NCBI RefSeq assembly: GCF_905171765.1
Contig: NC_053392.1
Location: forward strand, 105,264,220 to 105,328,219
Length of the DNA stretch: 64,000 bases
Origin: Bufo bufo
Taxonomy: Eukaryota > Chordata > Amphibia > Anura > Bufonidae
Direction of reading: 5' to 3'
Position 1 is the first letter of the stretch. The number at the start of each line of letters is the position of its first letter. Positions 1 through 9,051 of this stretch are shown here, piece after piece. A program made the translations under genes and the position numbers. The notes beneath the pieces are model-generated. The model saw nothing but the letters and a program-made list of their open reading frames with translations, was not told the DNA's origin and did no database searches.

Positions 1-22
1 ATATGTCATAGATACATATGAG

Positions 23-139
23 CAGAGTTTTTCAACTCCAGTCCTCAGGGCCCACCTATGGTAAGTCCTGATGCATTGACACTAATCCGGAAAACTTGAC
101 CAGCAGGTGGGCCCTGAGGACTAGAGTCGAGGAACACTG
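23..139. mobile_element. hAT-type MITE with perfect 8-bp TSD
   Basis: The two ends are inverted repeats: CAG(A/T)GTTTTTCAACTCC at the left and the complement GAGTCGAGGAACACTG at the right, with TCCTCAGGGCCCACC following on each arm. An identical 8-bp direct repeat, CATATGAG, sits at 15-22 and 140-147. An 8-bp TSD with CA(G)...(C)TG ends is typical of the hAT superfamily. At 117 bp it cannot encode a transposase, so it is non-autonomous. Confidence 0.85.
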
Positions 140-225
140 CATATGAGGAGCTAATTGGTGTGATCTCTTTGATTTCCAAACTGAAGGGGCTCTATAGAGA
201 GCACAGACCTTTTTGGCACTGCTTA

Positions 226-518
226 GGGCTGTTTCACACGAGCGGATGCCGTGCGTGACATCCGCTCCGTGAATGACAGCCAACACCCGATGCAGACTGC
301 AGAAGCACGGAGCAGTAACATGATTGATAATGCTCCGTGCCTCTCTGTGATCTCTTTACTACGAAATCACAGGGTCAACTTTATCTCACTGTGATCACAG
401 AGAGGCACGGAGCATTATCATCATGTTACTGCTCCGTGCTTCTGCAGTCTGCATCGGGTCTTGGCTGTCATTCACGGAGCGGATGTCACGCACGGCATCC
501 GCTCGTGTGAAACAGCCC
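226..518. mobile_element. Palindromic Harbinger-like MITE
   Basis: Almost the whole 293 bp is one long inverted repeat. It begins GGGCTGTTTCACACGAGCGG and ends with the complement, with the loop near 365-385. Both flanks read TTA (223-225 and 519-521). A 3-bp TWA target and GGGC/GGCC ends fit PIF/Harbinger MITEs. No coding capacity is seen. The arms are rich in CpG-containing GAGCGGATG-like words that recur in other MITEs of this window. Confidence 0.8.
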
Positions 519-711
519 TTAGAGATTTTTGTTGCTGAACATCTGACACAACATTGTAAGCAAAGATCCATTAATGTGAATGTGTCAGATACCAGTATCT
601 GAAAGCTCTGAGTAGTGCCAAAGGGGCTCTAGAGAGGTCTTTCTTATGACATGGGTGAAGGTCCCAGATCATGGACTTCTTCAATGTGTTCTTCTCATGT
701 ATCTACTACAT

Positions 712-990
712 GGGCAGCACGGTGGCTCAGTGGTTAGCACTGGTGCCTTACAGCGCTGGGGTCCTGGGTTCAAATCCGACCAAGGACAACAACTGCATGG
801 AGTTTGTATGTTCTCCCCGTGTTTGCGTGGATTTCCTCTGGGTTCTCTGGTTTCCTCCCACACTCCAAAGACATACTGATAGGGAACTTAGATTGTGAGC
901 CCCACTGGGGCAGTTGGATGCTAATGTCTGTAAAAGTGCTGCAGAATATAGTAGCGCTATTCAAGTGCATAAATTAAATAAATAAAAAAT
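712..990 (+). mobile_element. V-SINE-like tRNA-derived SINE
   Basis: The 5' part is tRNA-like: a box-A-like segment near 722-740 and box B GGGTTCAAATCC at 766-777. It is followed by a central block at about 799-876 (ATGTTCTCCCCGTGTTTGCG ... CCTCCCACACTCCAAAGAC) that I recognise as the conserved V-SINE domain. The tail is AT-rich (AAATTAAATAAATAAAA). This is a pol III SINE copy, not a tRNA gene. Two further copies, both in minus orientation, lie at 7214-8558 and 51180-51318. Confidence 0.75.
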
Positions 991-999
991 ATGAGGAAA

Positions 1000-1430
1000 T
1001 GTTTGACCCTTTAAGGGGCTTCTTGGTTTACAGATGTCAAATACCTGTGTCCAGAAACCTGGTGCCCCCCTCCCCCGTGGAAAAATCACAGGGGGTTACT
1101 GCAGCTCAGGTGTACTGCTCAACTCTTGTTCATGTCCATAGACAGAGCCTCCAGACAGAGCCTTCTGCTTTAAGGTTCTGGCTACTGTTTTGTTTCTGAC
1201 ACTGGTGGATGCAAAAAAAGAGTTGTTCAGCGTAGGTGTCGGTTGTCAGACCAATCTGATATTGGTGACCTATCCTGAGCATACAGTAGGTCCTCAATAT
1301 CTAGTATGTCACATGAACGCACACTTTTAGAATTATCACTAGTAATGTACTGTAGTGTGAACTCCTGACTATTGTGATTTGAACTCAAGGACAAATTGGC
1401 TTTTTAAGGTCGGAGAGGCTGACTGCACGT
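1000..1430. other. No recognisable feature
   Basis: Low-complexity-free DNA with only short ORFs. Nothing coding, palindromic or repeat-like was recognised. It contains a C-rich run (CCCCCCTCCCCC) near 1065. Confidence 0.4.
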
Positions 1431-1937
1431 GATGTCATCTTTTAATTTCACTTTGTTGATGGTAATGACCACACCTCTAGTCAGGTGCAGCATAGTGGTC
1501 ATTACTATGCTCCCTTCACTGCTTGCGGTGTATAGCTTAATTTGCAAGTGGAAGATATGGTGTGTGTTCTCTCTTCTGGTGTTCCTGCTCGTTCTTCTAC
1601 TTCAGGAGTTAAGTGTCTAATTCCTTTGTATTTGTATTCTGTTGTTTCCCCTGCCATCTGGTCTGAGTCAAGACCCCTGTTCTGTCAGCTTAAGGAACGG
1701 GTCGTCTTTGGGCCCTATCACTACCTCAGGGCATTACACGGTAGTCAGGCTTTAGGTTCCTGTGAATGAATGGTCCTACCACTGAGGTCCGTTCATTCGG
1801 TTAGCAGTCAGGGCTAGGGTTAGGATTTATTAGGTGGTGACCTTTTTCTCTCCCTAGCTTCTAGGCCAGATACCCCCCCCCCCCCCCCTCCTCTTTCTGT
1901 TTGGTGTGGTGTTCCCTCCCACACCTCGTCGTGACAG
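1430..1937 (+). repeat. Possible LTR-like sequence
   Basis: The stretch runs from TGATGTCATC to ...CGTCGTGACA. It has a pyrimidine-rich 3' half with a C homopolymer at 1871-1888, and so has TG...CA ends. No convincing target duplication is visible and no coding region adjoins it, so a solo LTR is only one reading. It could equally be single-copy DNA. Confidence 0.25.
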
Positions 1938-1939
1938 TA

Positions 1940-2226
1940 GGTTCACACTTGTGTTAAATGGATCCGGCAGGTTGTTCCAGCAGAGGACAGCCTGTCAGAG
2001 TTCACTGGATCTGACCTAGACGGATTCTGCTGTGCACCGCCAGACCCTATTTACTATAATGAGATGTGGTAGGGATCAGGACGCTTTCCGGCAACAAGTG
2101 GCTCTTATCCCAGAAAGCGTCCGGATCCCTTTATAGTCAGCGGTGTCCGGAGGAGAATGGCAATATCTGACTAGGCTGGATCTGGTGAACTCTGATGCCT
2201 GCTGGATAAGTTAAATGAACCTACCC
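1940..2226. mobile_element. Harbinger-like MITE, diverged
   Basis: Ends are GGTTCACACTTGTG and ...AAATGAACCTACC, flanked by TA(G) and CTA. Inverted internal blocks are visible, for example AGGACGCTTTCCGG against AGAAAGCGTCCGGA around 2080-2130. The termini resemble the GGGTAGGTTCACA ends at 6832. Diverged and probably end-trimmed. Confidence 0.55.
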
Positions 2227-2655
2227 TAGAGTCTTAGAAGATTGGAGCACTTGCTGAATATCATTTAGATGATTCACGTCTCAGGAGGCCCACAAGTATC
2301 CAGTACTCCATATCTGGAGAATTAGCTTGGAATTTGCTGTACCATATAAAGCTTGTTCACATGTAACTTTTTATTGACTGGTAATTTTGTATCTCACTGC
2401 TGATGTTTGTTAAAAGAACAGTCCTTTGATTCCCAATACATGGCACCAATATATGGTCAAAACACAGGTAGTGAATGTGAGAGCCATTTGGGAGGCTGGA
2501 GTGTACTGTGCACTTTAGATCTAGTCATAGTGGGGGCCCTTGTGACCTCTTTAATTGAAGGATGAATGGTGGGCAGGTCGGGTGTACATATACCACACAC
2601 TACCGTTGGCAACTGCAACAACTTGCACAGTTGGGCATCTCATAGATAACATGAT
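2227..2655. other. No recognisable feature
   Basis: AT-moderate DNA between two MITEs. No ORF, palindrome or repeat was recognised. Confidence 0.35.
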
Positions 2656-2659
2656 TTAA

Positions 2660-2985
2660 AGAGGACCTGCCGCCTCTCCTGATGTGTCTGTTTTAGTAAT
2701 TACTTGCATCCCCATGTAATACTTCTGAAGCCTCTATTCTTATGACTCTGTGCTGTACCATTCCTTTATTATTCCTGCTAGAAGTTTATTAAGGAATTGG
2801 CAGCAGTCTACAATAAAGGTCCATCCAGGTGTTACCAGTTGGCAGTGTGTCCCTGCATAGTATGACCCTATCTAGTTGGTCCTGCCAGCGTCAGACTGTA
2901 CAGGGTCGCACTGCCACCTGGTAACACCCATATGGAGCTTTATTGCAGACTGTTGGAAATTCATTCATTTATTCATAAGCATCTA
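2660..2985 (+). mobile_element. TTAA-target fold-back MITE, right end lost
   Basis: It starts AGAGGACCTGCCGCCTCTCC directly after TTAA (2656-2659). The arms fold on each other: TTATTCCTGCTAGAAG on the left against the degenerate TTCATAAGCATCTAGC on the right, and GTCCATCCAGGTGTTACCAG against CCACCTGGTAACACC. Related copies are at 35064, 40624, 41547 and 49930. The right terminus is missing or too diverged to see. Confidence 0.6.
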
Positions 2986-3137
2986 GCGGGGGTTCACGTC
3001 TATAGCCCCAGGAAAGTGTTATTGGCAGTTCATTGGTGGTCTAGGCAGAGAAAGGAATAAGCGTGTGCATGTCTGGTGGTCTGTGGCAAACAGGTGTAAA
3101 TTCAGTATTTTTGGTGGTGAGGGCAGGGATAGTTTAA

Positions 3138-3473
3138 AGGAGTATTCCGTTGTTACAAGTTAACCACTATCCTGTGGATAGTGGTTAACTATGAGATCAG
3201 CGGGGGTCCTCCTGCTGGGGCCCCCACCGATCACAAGAACCCGTGCAGCCCCATGAAAAGAGCGCTGTACTTGGCTATCTCTGGAACTTCCATAGAAATG
3301 AACGGAGCGGCAGGTTAAACATTCGTTCTTTCAGCGGTGCTGAGGGGGGTACGGGTCCCCTGTTCTCATGCATGGTGGGGTTTCCAGCAGTAGGACCCCC
3401 ACTGATCTAATAGTTATCCCCTATCCTGTGATAGGGGATAACTTTTAACAACCAGAATTTAGTGCCATAATCC
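3138..3473. mobile_element. TTAA-target MITE (AGGAGTATTCC end)
   Basis: TTAA flanks are at 3134-3137 and 3474-3477. The left end AGGAGTATTCCGTTGTTACA continues into a subterminal fold-back (GTTAACCACTATCC...GGATAGTGGTTAAC). The right arm holds ATCCCCTATCCTGTGATAGGGGATAAC. The same family is at 4089-4448. No ORF. TTAA duplication fits Kolobok- or piggyBac-type mobilisation. I cannot separate these without the master copy. Confidence 0.7.
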
Positions 3474-3599
3474 TTAAAGTGGTCTTACACAGAGAATGGG
3501 GAAAATGACAGTATACATAGGTTAGTTTTAAACTCCCTGGTGGTTTAGGGTCTAGAAGGCATTAGTTTAAAATCCCTGGTGGTCTAGGGCATTGTAGGA

Positions 3600-3945
3600 T
3601 GGTCCAGGCTGACAGAGGCGGAGCTTTCTGTTCTCTCTGTGCACTGATCATAGAGATGACAGCAGGGAGGGCTAACTGTGCACCTGTCGTTATACAGTCA
3701 GGCAGTTCCCTCTATGATCAGGTACAGCCTTTCATGGACCTTCGGCCTGATCTCTAAAGGGAAAGCTCAGGGAGTCTGTGTGGGAGAGGACTTTCCCTGA
3801 GCGGGTGTATGGGCCGTGTGGCTGCGCAGGTGAAAAGGAACAATGAACTGAAATACCAAGCACAGACCATGGACAAGACTGGCATACTTTCTGGAAAAAA
3901 AGAAGGAAAAAAAACACCTTTTTTTTCTAATTCCAGAGAACCCCT
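3600..3945 (-). mobile_element. TTAA-target MITE, left end unclear
   Basis: The right end CCAGAGAACCCC abuts TTAA at 3946-3949. The body has a fold-back (CTGATCATAGAG...CTCTATGATCAG at about 3645-3721) and a segment with ACTGAAATACCAAGCACAGACCATGGAC that recurs near 29940 (CTGCAGTACCAGACACAACC). The left boundary was not resolved. Confidence 0.45.
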
Positions 3946-4088
3946 TTAAAAAGTGATATCACAAAGACCTTCATATAAGTTGATCAAAAAGTTAGATAGA
4001 CTTTCAGAAAATTGCATAGTGTCTAATACTACATTATACGTGGATGCTGACCTATCTATAGCCGTGTCTGGGTGGAAGCGCTCGTTAA

Positions 4089-4448
4089 AGCGGAATTCCG
4101 GTTGTGAGAAGTTATTCTCTATATCCACAGGATCCATAGGTGGGGATCCTACTGCTGGGACCCCCATCGGTCATAAGAACTGCACCCCTCGGCATGCGCA
4201 CTGCCTCTCCATTAATCTTTGGGGGAGTTCAAGAGACAACCGAGTACAGCGCTCGGCTGATCCGGGGACTTCCATGGAGATGAATGGAGCGCCAGTCCAA
4301 CCTGACATTCCGTTTATTTCCTGTATTCCCTGGGTGGGTACAAGGTCCCCTTTCTCAGTGGAGGTCCCAACGGTGGGACCTCTACCAATCTAGTACTTAT
4401 CCCCTATCCTGTGGACAGAGGATAACTTGTCACAACTGGAATACCCCT
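4089..4448. mobile_element. TTAA-target MITE, complete
   Basis: Flanked by TTAA at 4085-4088 and 4449-4452. Ends are AGCGGAATTCCGGTTGTGA and the complementary ACAACTGGAATACCCCT. Internally it has the phrases TACTGCTGGGACCCCCATCG and TTATCCCCTATCCTGTGG shared with 3138-3473. A 146-aa ORF crosses it but matches the repeat, not a protein family. Confidence 0.75.
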
Positions 4449-4452
4449 TTAA

Positions 4453-4995
4453 GTATTGAAATGTTGAGCTCAAACCAAATTTAGCAAAGCAGATTAATGC
4501 AGAAAGTGCAGATGTGCATTATCCATAAGCTCCATTTATCTGGCAAAAGCAGATTTCTTCCAGACACGTGGAGCTTTTTAAAGCAAGGCTTAGAAAATCC
4601 TAGGAAATTCTCCCTGCAGGGTGCCCAGATTATTACAGTCGGGCACAAAGGACTTAATTAAGGTTTCTTCTTGCTAATTAAAACCTCTGCACTTTGATTG
4701 CTGTTTACATGCTTGGAGAATTGGTCTAGAAGAGCCTGATCGTTCTTTACGGAAGGAGTGGAAGGAATTCACTGAATAAGGGTTTTTCTTTTGTCTTACA
4801 TATGATGCTGAAAGAGAAATCTTCCTTTCATCTTCCTATTCTGAGAGCGCCATTCACATCACAAAATGGATTCCTTCCAGCACGGTCTGAAGGCTCACGG
4901 ATCGTAGAAGTTCAGACCACTGGGTATCAGAGTTATCGAATTTATCTATTTAATATGCAAGAAAATCTGCCTAAAAACGTTGTGTGAACCTACCC
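4453..4995. other. Single-copy-looking stretch with homeodomain-type sites
   Basis: No palindromic MITE structure is seen. Around 4640-4700 it holds CTTAATTAAGG and GCTAATTAAAACC, two TAATTA-core sites of the type bound by homeodomain proteins, in balanced-composition DNA. This could be a conserved non-coding element, but that is inference only. No coding ORF was recognised. Confidence 0.3.
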
Positions 4996-4998
4996 TAA

Positions 4999-5327
4999 GG
5001 CTGGGTTCACACTTGAGCGTTTTACAGCGCGTTCAAACGCGCTGTAAAACGCTCAACACATGAAAACCAATGCTTCCCTATGGCCCTGGTTCTCACTTGA
5101 GCGTTTTACAGCACGTTTGAACGCGCTGAAAAACGCCCTACGCTCAAACAAGTTCTTGAGCTTCTTTGGGGCGTTTTGACGCGCGTTTGTGGCCATAGGA
5201 CACTGCAGTCAATCACACAAACGCGCGTCAAACGCGCGTTTACTATTGCAAAAAACGCGCACAAAAACGCGCGACAAAAACGCGCGTTAAACGCGCATAT
5301 CAAATGCGCTCAAGTGTGAACCCAGCC
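4999..5327. mobile_element. Harbinger-like MITE with GCGTTT repeats
   Basis: Ends are GGCTGGGTTCACACTTGAGC and ...CTCAAGTGTGAACCCAGCC. The left flank is TAA (4996-4998) and the right flank TTA (5328-5330), so the 3-bp flanks are mirror images rather than identical. The body is built from AACGCGC/GCGCGTT words (5030-5300), giving very high local CpG and many nested hairpins. No coding capacity. Confidence 0.7.
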
Positions 5328-5330
5328 TTA

Positions 5331-5967
5331 GGCCCCTTTCACACGGGCGAGTATTCCGCGCGGATGCGATGCGTGAGTTGAACGCATTTCACCCGCACTG
5401 AATCCCGACCCATTCATTTCTATGGGGCTGTTCACATGAGCGGTGATTTTCACACATCACTTGTGCGTTGTGTGAAAATCGCAGCATGCTCTATATTCGG
5501 CGTTTTTGATGCAACGCAGGCCTCATAGAAGTGAATGGGGTTGCGTGAAAATCGCAAGCAAGTGCGGATGCGGTGCGATTTTCACGCACGGTTGCTAGGA
5601 GACGATCGGGATGGAGACCCGATCATTATTGTTTTCCCTTATAACATGGTTATAAGAGAAAATAATAGCATTCTGAATACAGAATGCATAGTACAATAGC
5701 GCTGGAGGGGTTAAAAAAAATAATTGAACTCTCCTTAATCCACTTGCTCGCGCTGCCGGCATCTCCTTCTGTCTTCATCTTAGCTGTGTGCAGGAACAGG
5801 ACCTGTGGTGACGTCACTCCGGTCATCACATGATCTTTTACCATGGTGATGGACCATGTAATGAACTGATGACCGGAGTGACGTCACCACAGGTCCTGTT
5901 TTTGCACACCGCTAAGATGAAGACAGAAGGAGATGCCGGCAGCGCGAGCAAGTGGATTAAGGTGAGT

Positions 5968-6005
<38 letters not shown>

Positions 6006-6147
6006 CCTCCAGCCCTATTTTACTATGCATTCTGTATTCAGAATGCTATTATTTTCCCTTATAACCATGTTATAGGGGAAAATAATAATGATCGGGTCTC
6101 CATCCCGATCGTCTCCTAGCAACCGTGCGTGAAAATCGCACCGCATC
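5331..6147. mobile_element. 0.8-kb fold-back Harbinger-like MITE, right arm truncated
   Basis: It starts GGCCCCTTTCACACGGGCGA against the shared TTA at 5328-5330. A long inverted repeat is centred near 5848, so GACGATCGGGATGGAGACCC on the left mirrors the same word on the right, and CCACTTGCTCGCGCTGCCGG mirrors its complement near 5937. Both arms carry TGACGTCA (5809 and 5879). A T-run of about 33 lies at 5969-6001. The right arm stops at 6147, losing the outer ~240 bp. A second copy is at 13648-14343. Confidence 0.75.
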
Positions 6148-6236
6148 CAGCAGTTTTAGTGATTGCGCAAAAATTTGCGACTTTTTCACTCCATTATTCT
6201 GACTTGAGCTAATGATAAATCTGGCCCTATGTCTGT
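6148..6236 (-). mobile_element. Fragment of the GGGCCAGATTTATCA MITE
   Basis: Right end GAGCTAATGATAAATCTGGCCC preceded by TTGCGACTTTTTCACTCCAT, matching the complete copy at 30448-30912. Only about 90 bp remain. It abuts the broken arm of the preceding fold-back. Confidence 0.55.
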
Positions 6237-6370
6237 GGAGGCTCCGCTCCTGGTTTTGGCTCAGTTGGAGCAGTGAATGCGGAGATCTCTGGATCCATGT
6301 GAGGTACAGGGCTGGTTCTAGCTTTGTTAGAAGGAGATTGTCATGTACTGTATGATGGCTGATTTTCATC
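6237..6370 (-). mobile_element. Fragment of the TTAA MITE found at 10422 and 36852
   Basis: Contains GGCTGGTTCTAGCTTTGTTAG, the centre of the MITE seen at 10422-12105 and 36852-37153. Terminal TTAA is not preserved. Confidence 0.5.
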
Positions 6371-6553
6371 TTCTACATCAATCGAGACATAACACTCGTG
6401 TCTTGCATTTCCTACAGTATTTTCCATAGACCTTCAGCTAACATCTGGAGCTGGCATTTTTACTTAAAAAAAAAAATAAAAAAATGCAGGTGCAAAAAAA
6501 GCCACAAAATATGCAAAAGTGTAGATAAATACCTATATGGGAAAGCAGCCTTA

Positions 6554-6828
6554 GGCTCCATTCACACGTCCGCAATTCTGTTTCGCATTTTGCAGACCCA
6601 TTCATTTTCTATGGGGCCACCCGATGTGCTGTCCGGATTTGGAAATGCGGACCCACACTTCCGGGTCCGCAATTCCGTTCCCGAAAAAAATAGTCCTATT
6701 CTTGTCTGCAATTGTGGCATTTTCTATTATAGTGCCGGCGATGTGAGGTCCGCAAAATGCGGAGCGCACATTGCCGGTGTCTGTGTTTTGTGGATCCACA
6801 AAACACATACGGATGTGTGAATGGACCC
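6554..6828. mobile_element. Harbinger-like MITE, complete
   Basis: TTA flanks on both sides (6551-6553 and 6829-6831). Ends are GGCTCCATTCACACGTCCGC and ...ACGGATGTGTGAATGGACCC. The body mirrors CCGCAATTCCG/CGGAGCGCAC-like words. Non-coding. ORFs on both strands are by-products of the fold-back. Confidence 0.8.
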
Positions 6829-6831
6829 TTA

Positions 6832-6915
6832 GGGTAGGTTCACATGCATGCTGCGGTTTTTGTCTGGCAGATAACTAGCGAAACTGTCTGGATCCCATTA
6901 TAGTGGACTCCTACC
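6832..6915. mobile_element. Short Harbinger-like MITE abutting the previous one
   Basis: Begins GGGTAGGTTCACATGC immediately after TTA 6829-6831, which is also the right flank of the neighbouring MITE, and ends ...GACTCCTACCC before TAA. The two MITEs therefore share one target trinucleotide. Probably internally deleted. Confidence 0.5.
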
Positions 6916-7445
6916 CTAACACAATAGAACACTTCATAGGTCGCTGCTTTGGACGTACATGAATTTGCAGGTCAAGTAGGAAAATAAAGTACTCAAATGG
7001 ACCTATTTTTACGAAGCTCATTTACTTCTACTTAACATCTGACTTTGACCAGGTAAGGTTGTGTTCACCTTTGTCTTATTTCTTTTCCAAGAGGTTCCTG
7101 TTTCTTTTTGATGGCCAGAAAAGCCACAACTACTCCATATGCTTTCTCCACGACGTCTCCAAATGACGCTTCTAGGGGAGAACGCCCACACCATCTTATC
7201 CCACAGAATTTGTTTTATTTATTTCACTCACTTATTTAGCGCTGACATATTCCGCAGCACGCTGTCACTATTGGGGCTCACAATCTAAGGTCCCTATCAG
7301 TATGTCTTTGGAGCGTGGGAGGAAACCGGAGTACCCAGAGGAAACCCACCCGAAAACACGGGGAGAAGATACAGACTCCATGCAGATGTTGTCCTTGGTC
7401 AGATTTGAACCTAGGACCCCATTGCTGCAAGGCACCAGTGCTAAC

Positions 7446-8529
7446 TAGGGTCGGCCGATATAAAAACTATTCAGACGATAACGATATTAAAAAAATGTAT
7501 CGCGATAAATACCCGTTTAAAAGAAAAAAAACACAAGGAGACGTTATACTGTATGGAGGCAGCCACAAGGAGACGTTATACTGTATGGGGGGCCACAAGG
7601 AGATGTTATACTGTATGGGGGCCACAAGGAGACGTTATACTGTATGGAGGCAGCCACAAGGAGACGTTATACTGTATGGAGGCAGCCACAAGGAGACGTT
7701 ATACTGTATGGGGGGGCCACAAGGAGACGTTATACTGTATGGGGGGCCACAAGGAGACGTTATACTGTATGGGGGGGCCACAAGGAGACGTTATACTGTA
7801 TGGGGGGGCCACAAGGAGACGTTATACTGTATGGGGGGCCACAAGGAGACGTTACACTGTATGGGGGCCACAAGAAGAGGTTATACTGTATGGGGGCCAC
7901 AAGGAGACGTTACACTGTAGGGGGCGGGGACCACAAGGAGATGTTATAATAAAGTCTTGTGGCCGCAGGCCACCATACATACAATAATACTTTACGATTA
8001 TACTTTTCCCGCGGCTGCCTCGCTTGTGTGCTCTGATTCTGGCATCAGATGTCGGTGGGTGGAGATTTGAATATGGGAGCAAGGAGGAGGGAGAGTCGAG
8101 GACGGCCCGCTGCGGGAAGTAATACGTTTGTAATTTGTCATCAGAGCACACGAGCGGGGCAGCGGCAGGAAAAGTCTCTCCAGAGACACCAGTACTCACA
8201 CAGAGTTTGCCACATACAATAGAACCGGCATGGGTGGGTGACGGACGGTGATGTCAGATGGTGGGTGGAGACTTGACTAAGGGAGGCGGAGCAAGAAGGA
8301 GCCAAGAGCCAGTGGAAGTAATGTGTTTGTACTCAGTGCTATGCAAGGTGCAGGGGCGGGCGGACCCAGATTTATAAGCAGTCAGCGCACATGACTGCTT
8401 TGATGACGTCACAAAATACTGCGGTAAGTAGGAAACAGCGATATCGCCATATTGGCGTTTTTTAATACCGCGGTATATTGTGATACCGTCCAGTATATCG
8501 TGATACCGTCCGGTATATCGCCCACCCTA
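7446..8529. mobile_element. Non-autonomous hAT element carrying a minisatellite
   Basis: Ends are TAGGGTCGGCCGATATA and the complementary GGTATATCGCCCACCCTA. The target GTGCTAAC is duplicated exactly at 7438-7445 and 8530-8537. Subterminal GATAT/ACCGTCC(A/G)GTATATCG repeats at 8465-8520 are typical of hAT ends of the TAGGG-GGGCGATAT kind. The interior holds a minisatellite (7531-7950) and inverted CAGAGCACACGAGCGGGGC-type blocks (8010-8180). No transposase ORF. Confidence 0.8.
7531..7950 (+). repeat. 14-copy ~30-bp minisatellite
   Basis: Fourteen tandem units of about 29-31 bp share the core CACAAGGAGACGTTATACTG followed by TATGG and a G-run of 2-7 bases. Length differences come almost entirely from the G-run and an extra AGGCA in five units. 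All three forward frames stay open across it, giving 100-200-residue repetitive ORFs that are artefacts. It lies wholly inside the hAT element at 7446-8529. Confidence 0.9.
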
Positions 8530-8558
8530 GTGCTAACCACTGAGCCACCGTGCTGCCC

Positions 8559-8954
8559 ATGTTTGCCCCAATATAACATTGGAGGTACGGTATATACCCC
8601 ATGGCAGGGTATGGCCGTGTGCATGAAGCCTCATTGTGCATCCTTTGGCATACTGAGGTATCAAACATGGCTTCTACCTGTAAAATGTCAGTATCTCATC
8701 AGAGATGACGGCACTTCTTTTTTTCTGTTCTGTAAAACATGACCGGTTGGATCTGCATCTGTGGCTGTAGGGATGGATCCGGCAGTCACAGACATTTCCA
8801 GGCCATAAAGGGGGGCGTGCCGAGCGCTGCTATCACTGTGAACTCCAGGGCATGTCATTTGGGTCATTCAGTAGATGTTTGTTTCCTCGGTCTGTAATTT
8901 CCCTGCTCTTCATTGTAACAACAAGATAAGAATATCAATTTCTAAAAATGCAAG
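8559..8954. other. Unrecognised, with a MITE end fragment
   Basis: GGCCGTGTGCATGAAGCC at about 8612-8629 looks like one end of a Harbinger-like MITE. Otherwise nothing was recognised. Confidence 0.3.
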
Positions 8955-9048
8955 TGAAAATAAAATGCTGAATGCGCACACAAGGTCCATATTTTGCAGT
9001 TCCGCGATTTACGGACCACAATAAGGACATGGCCGTGTGCATGAGGCC
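8955..9048 (-). mobile_element. Half of a Harbinger-like MITE
   Basis: Ends ...GGCCGTGTGCATGAGGCC against TTA (9049-9051), preceded by TTCCGCGATTTACGGACC. The opposite terminus is absent. Confidence 0.5.
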
Positions 9049-9051
9049 TTA

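Larger units (their letters stand above)
7214..8558 (-). mobile_element. V-SINE copy split by a hAT element
   Basis: The AT-rich tail (about 7214) and V-domain (CCAAAGACATAC complement near 7300) run up to 7445. The tRNA-like head resumes at 8530 (ACCACTGAGCCACCGTGCTGCCC). The interruption is a 1084-bp hAT insertion with an 8-bp TSD in the head. Same SINE family as 712-990, in opposite orientation. Confidence 0.75.

Noticed and set aside
712..780. tRNA gene
   Set aside because: Box A and box B are present, but the sequence continues into a V-SINE body and lacks a tRNA acceptor stem. It is a SINE head.
6398..6820. 140-aa plus-strand ORF
   Set aside because: Most of it crosses the Harbinger-like MITE at 6554-6828. 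Peptide not recognised.
7531..7950. CRISPR-like regularly spaced repeat
   Set aside because: Units are contiguous with only a G-run between cores, with no spacers. The setting is a vertebrate transposon.
7315..7987. Long overlapping repetitive ORFs (201, 144 and 101 aa)
   Set aside because: They are three reading frames of a ~30-bp minisatellite whose unit length keeps frames open. No domain, no start context.
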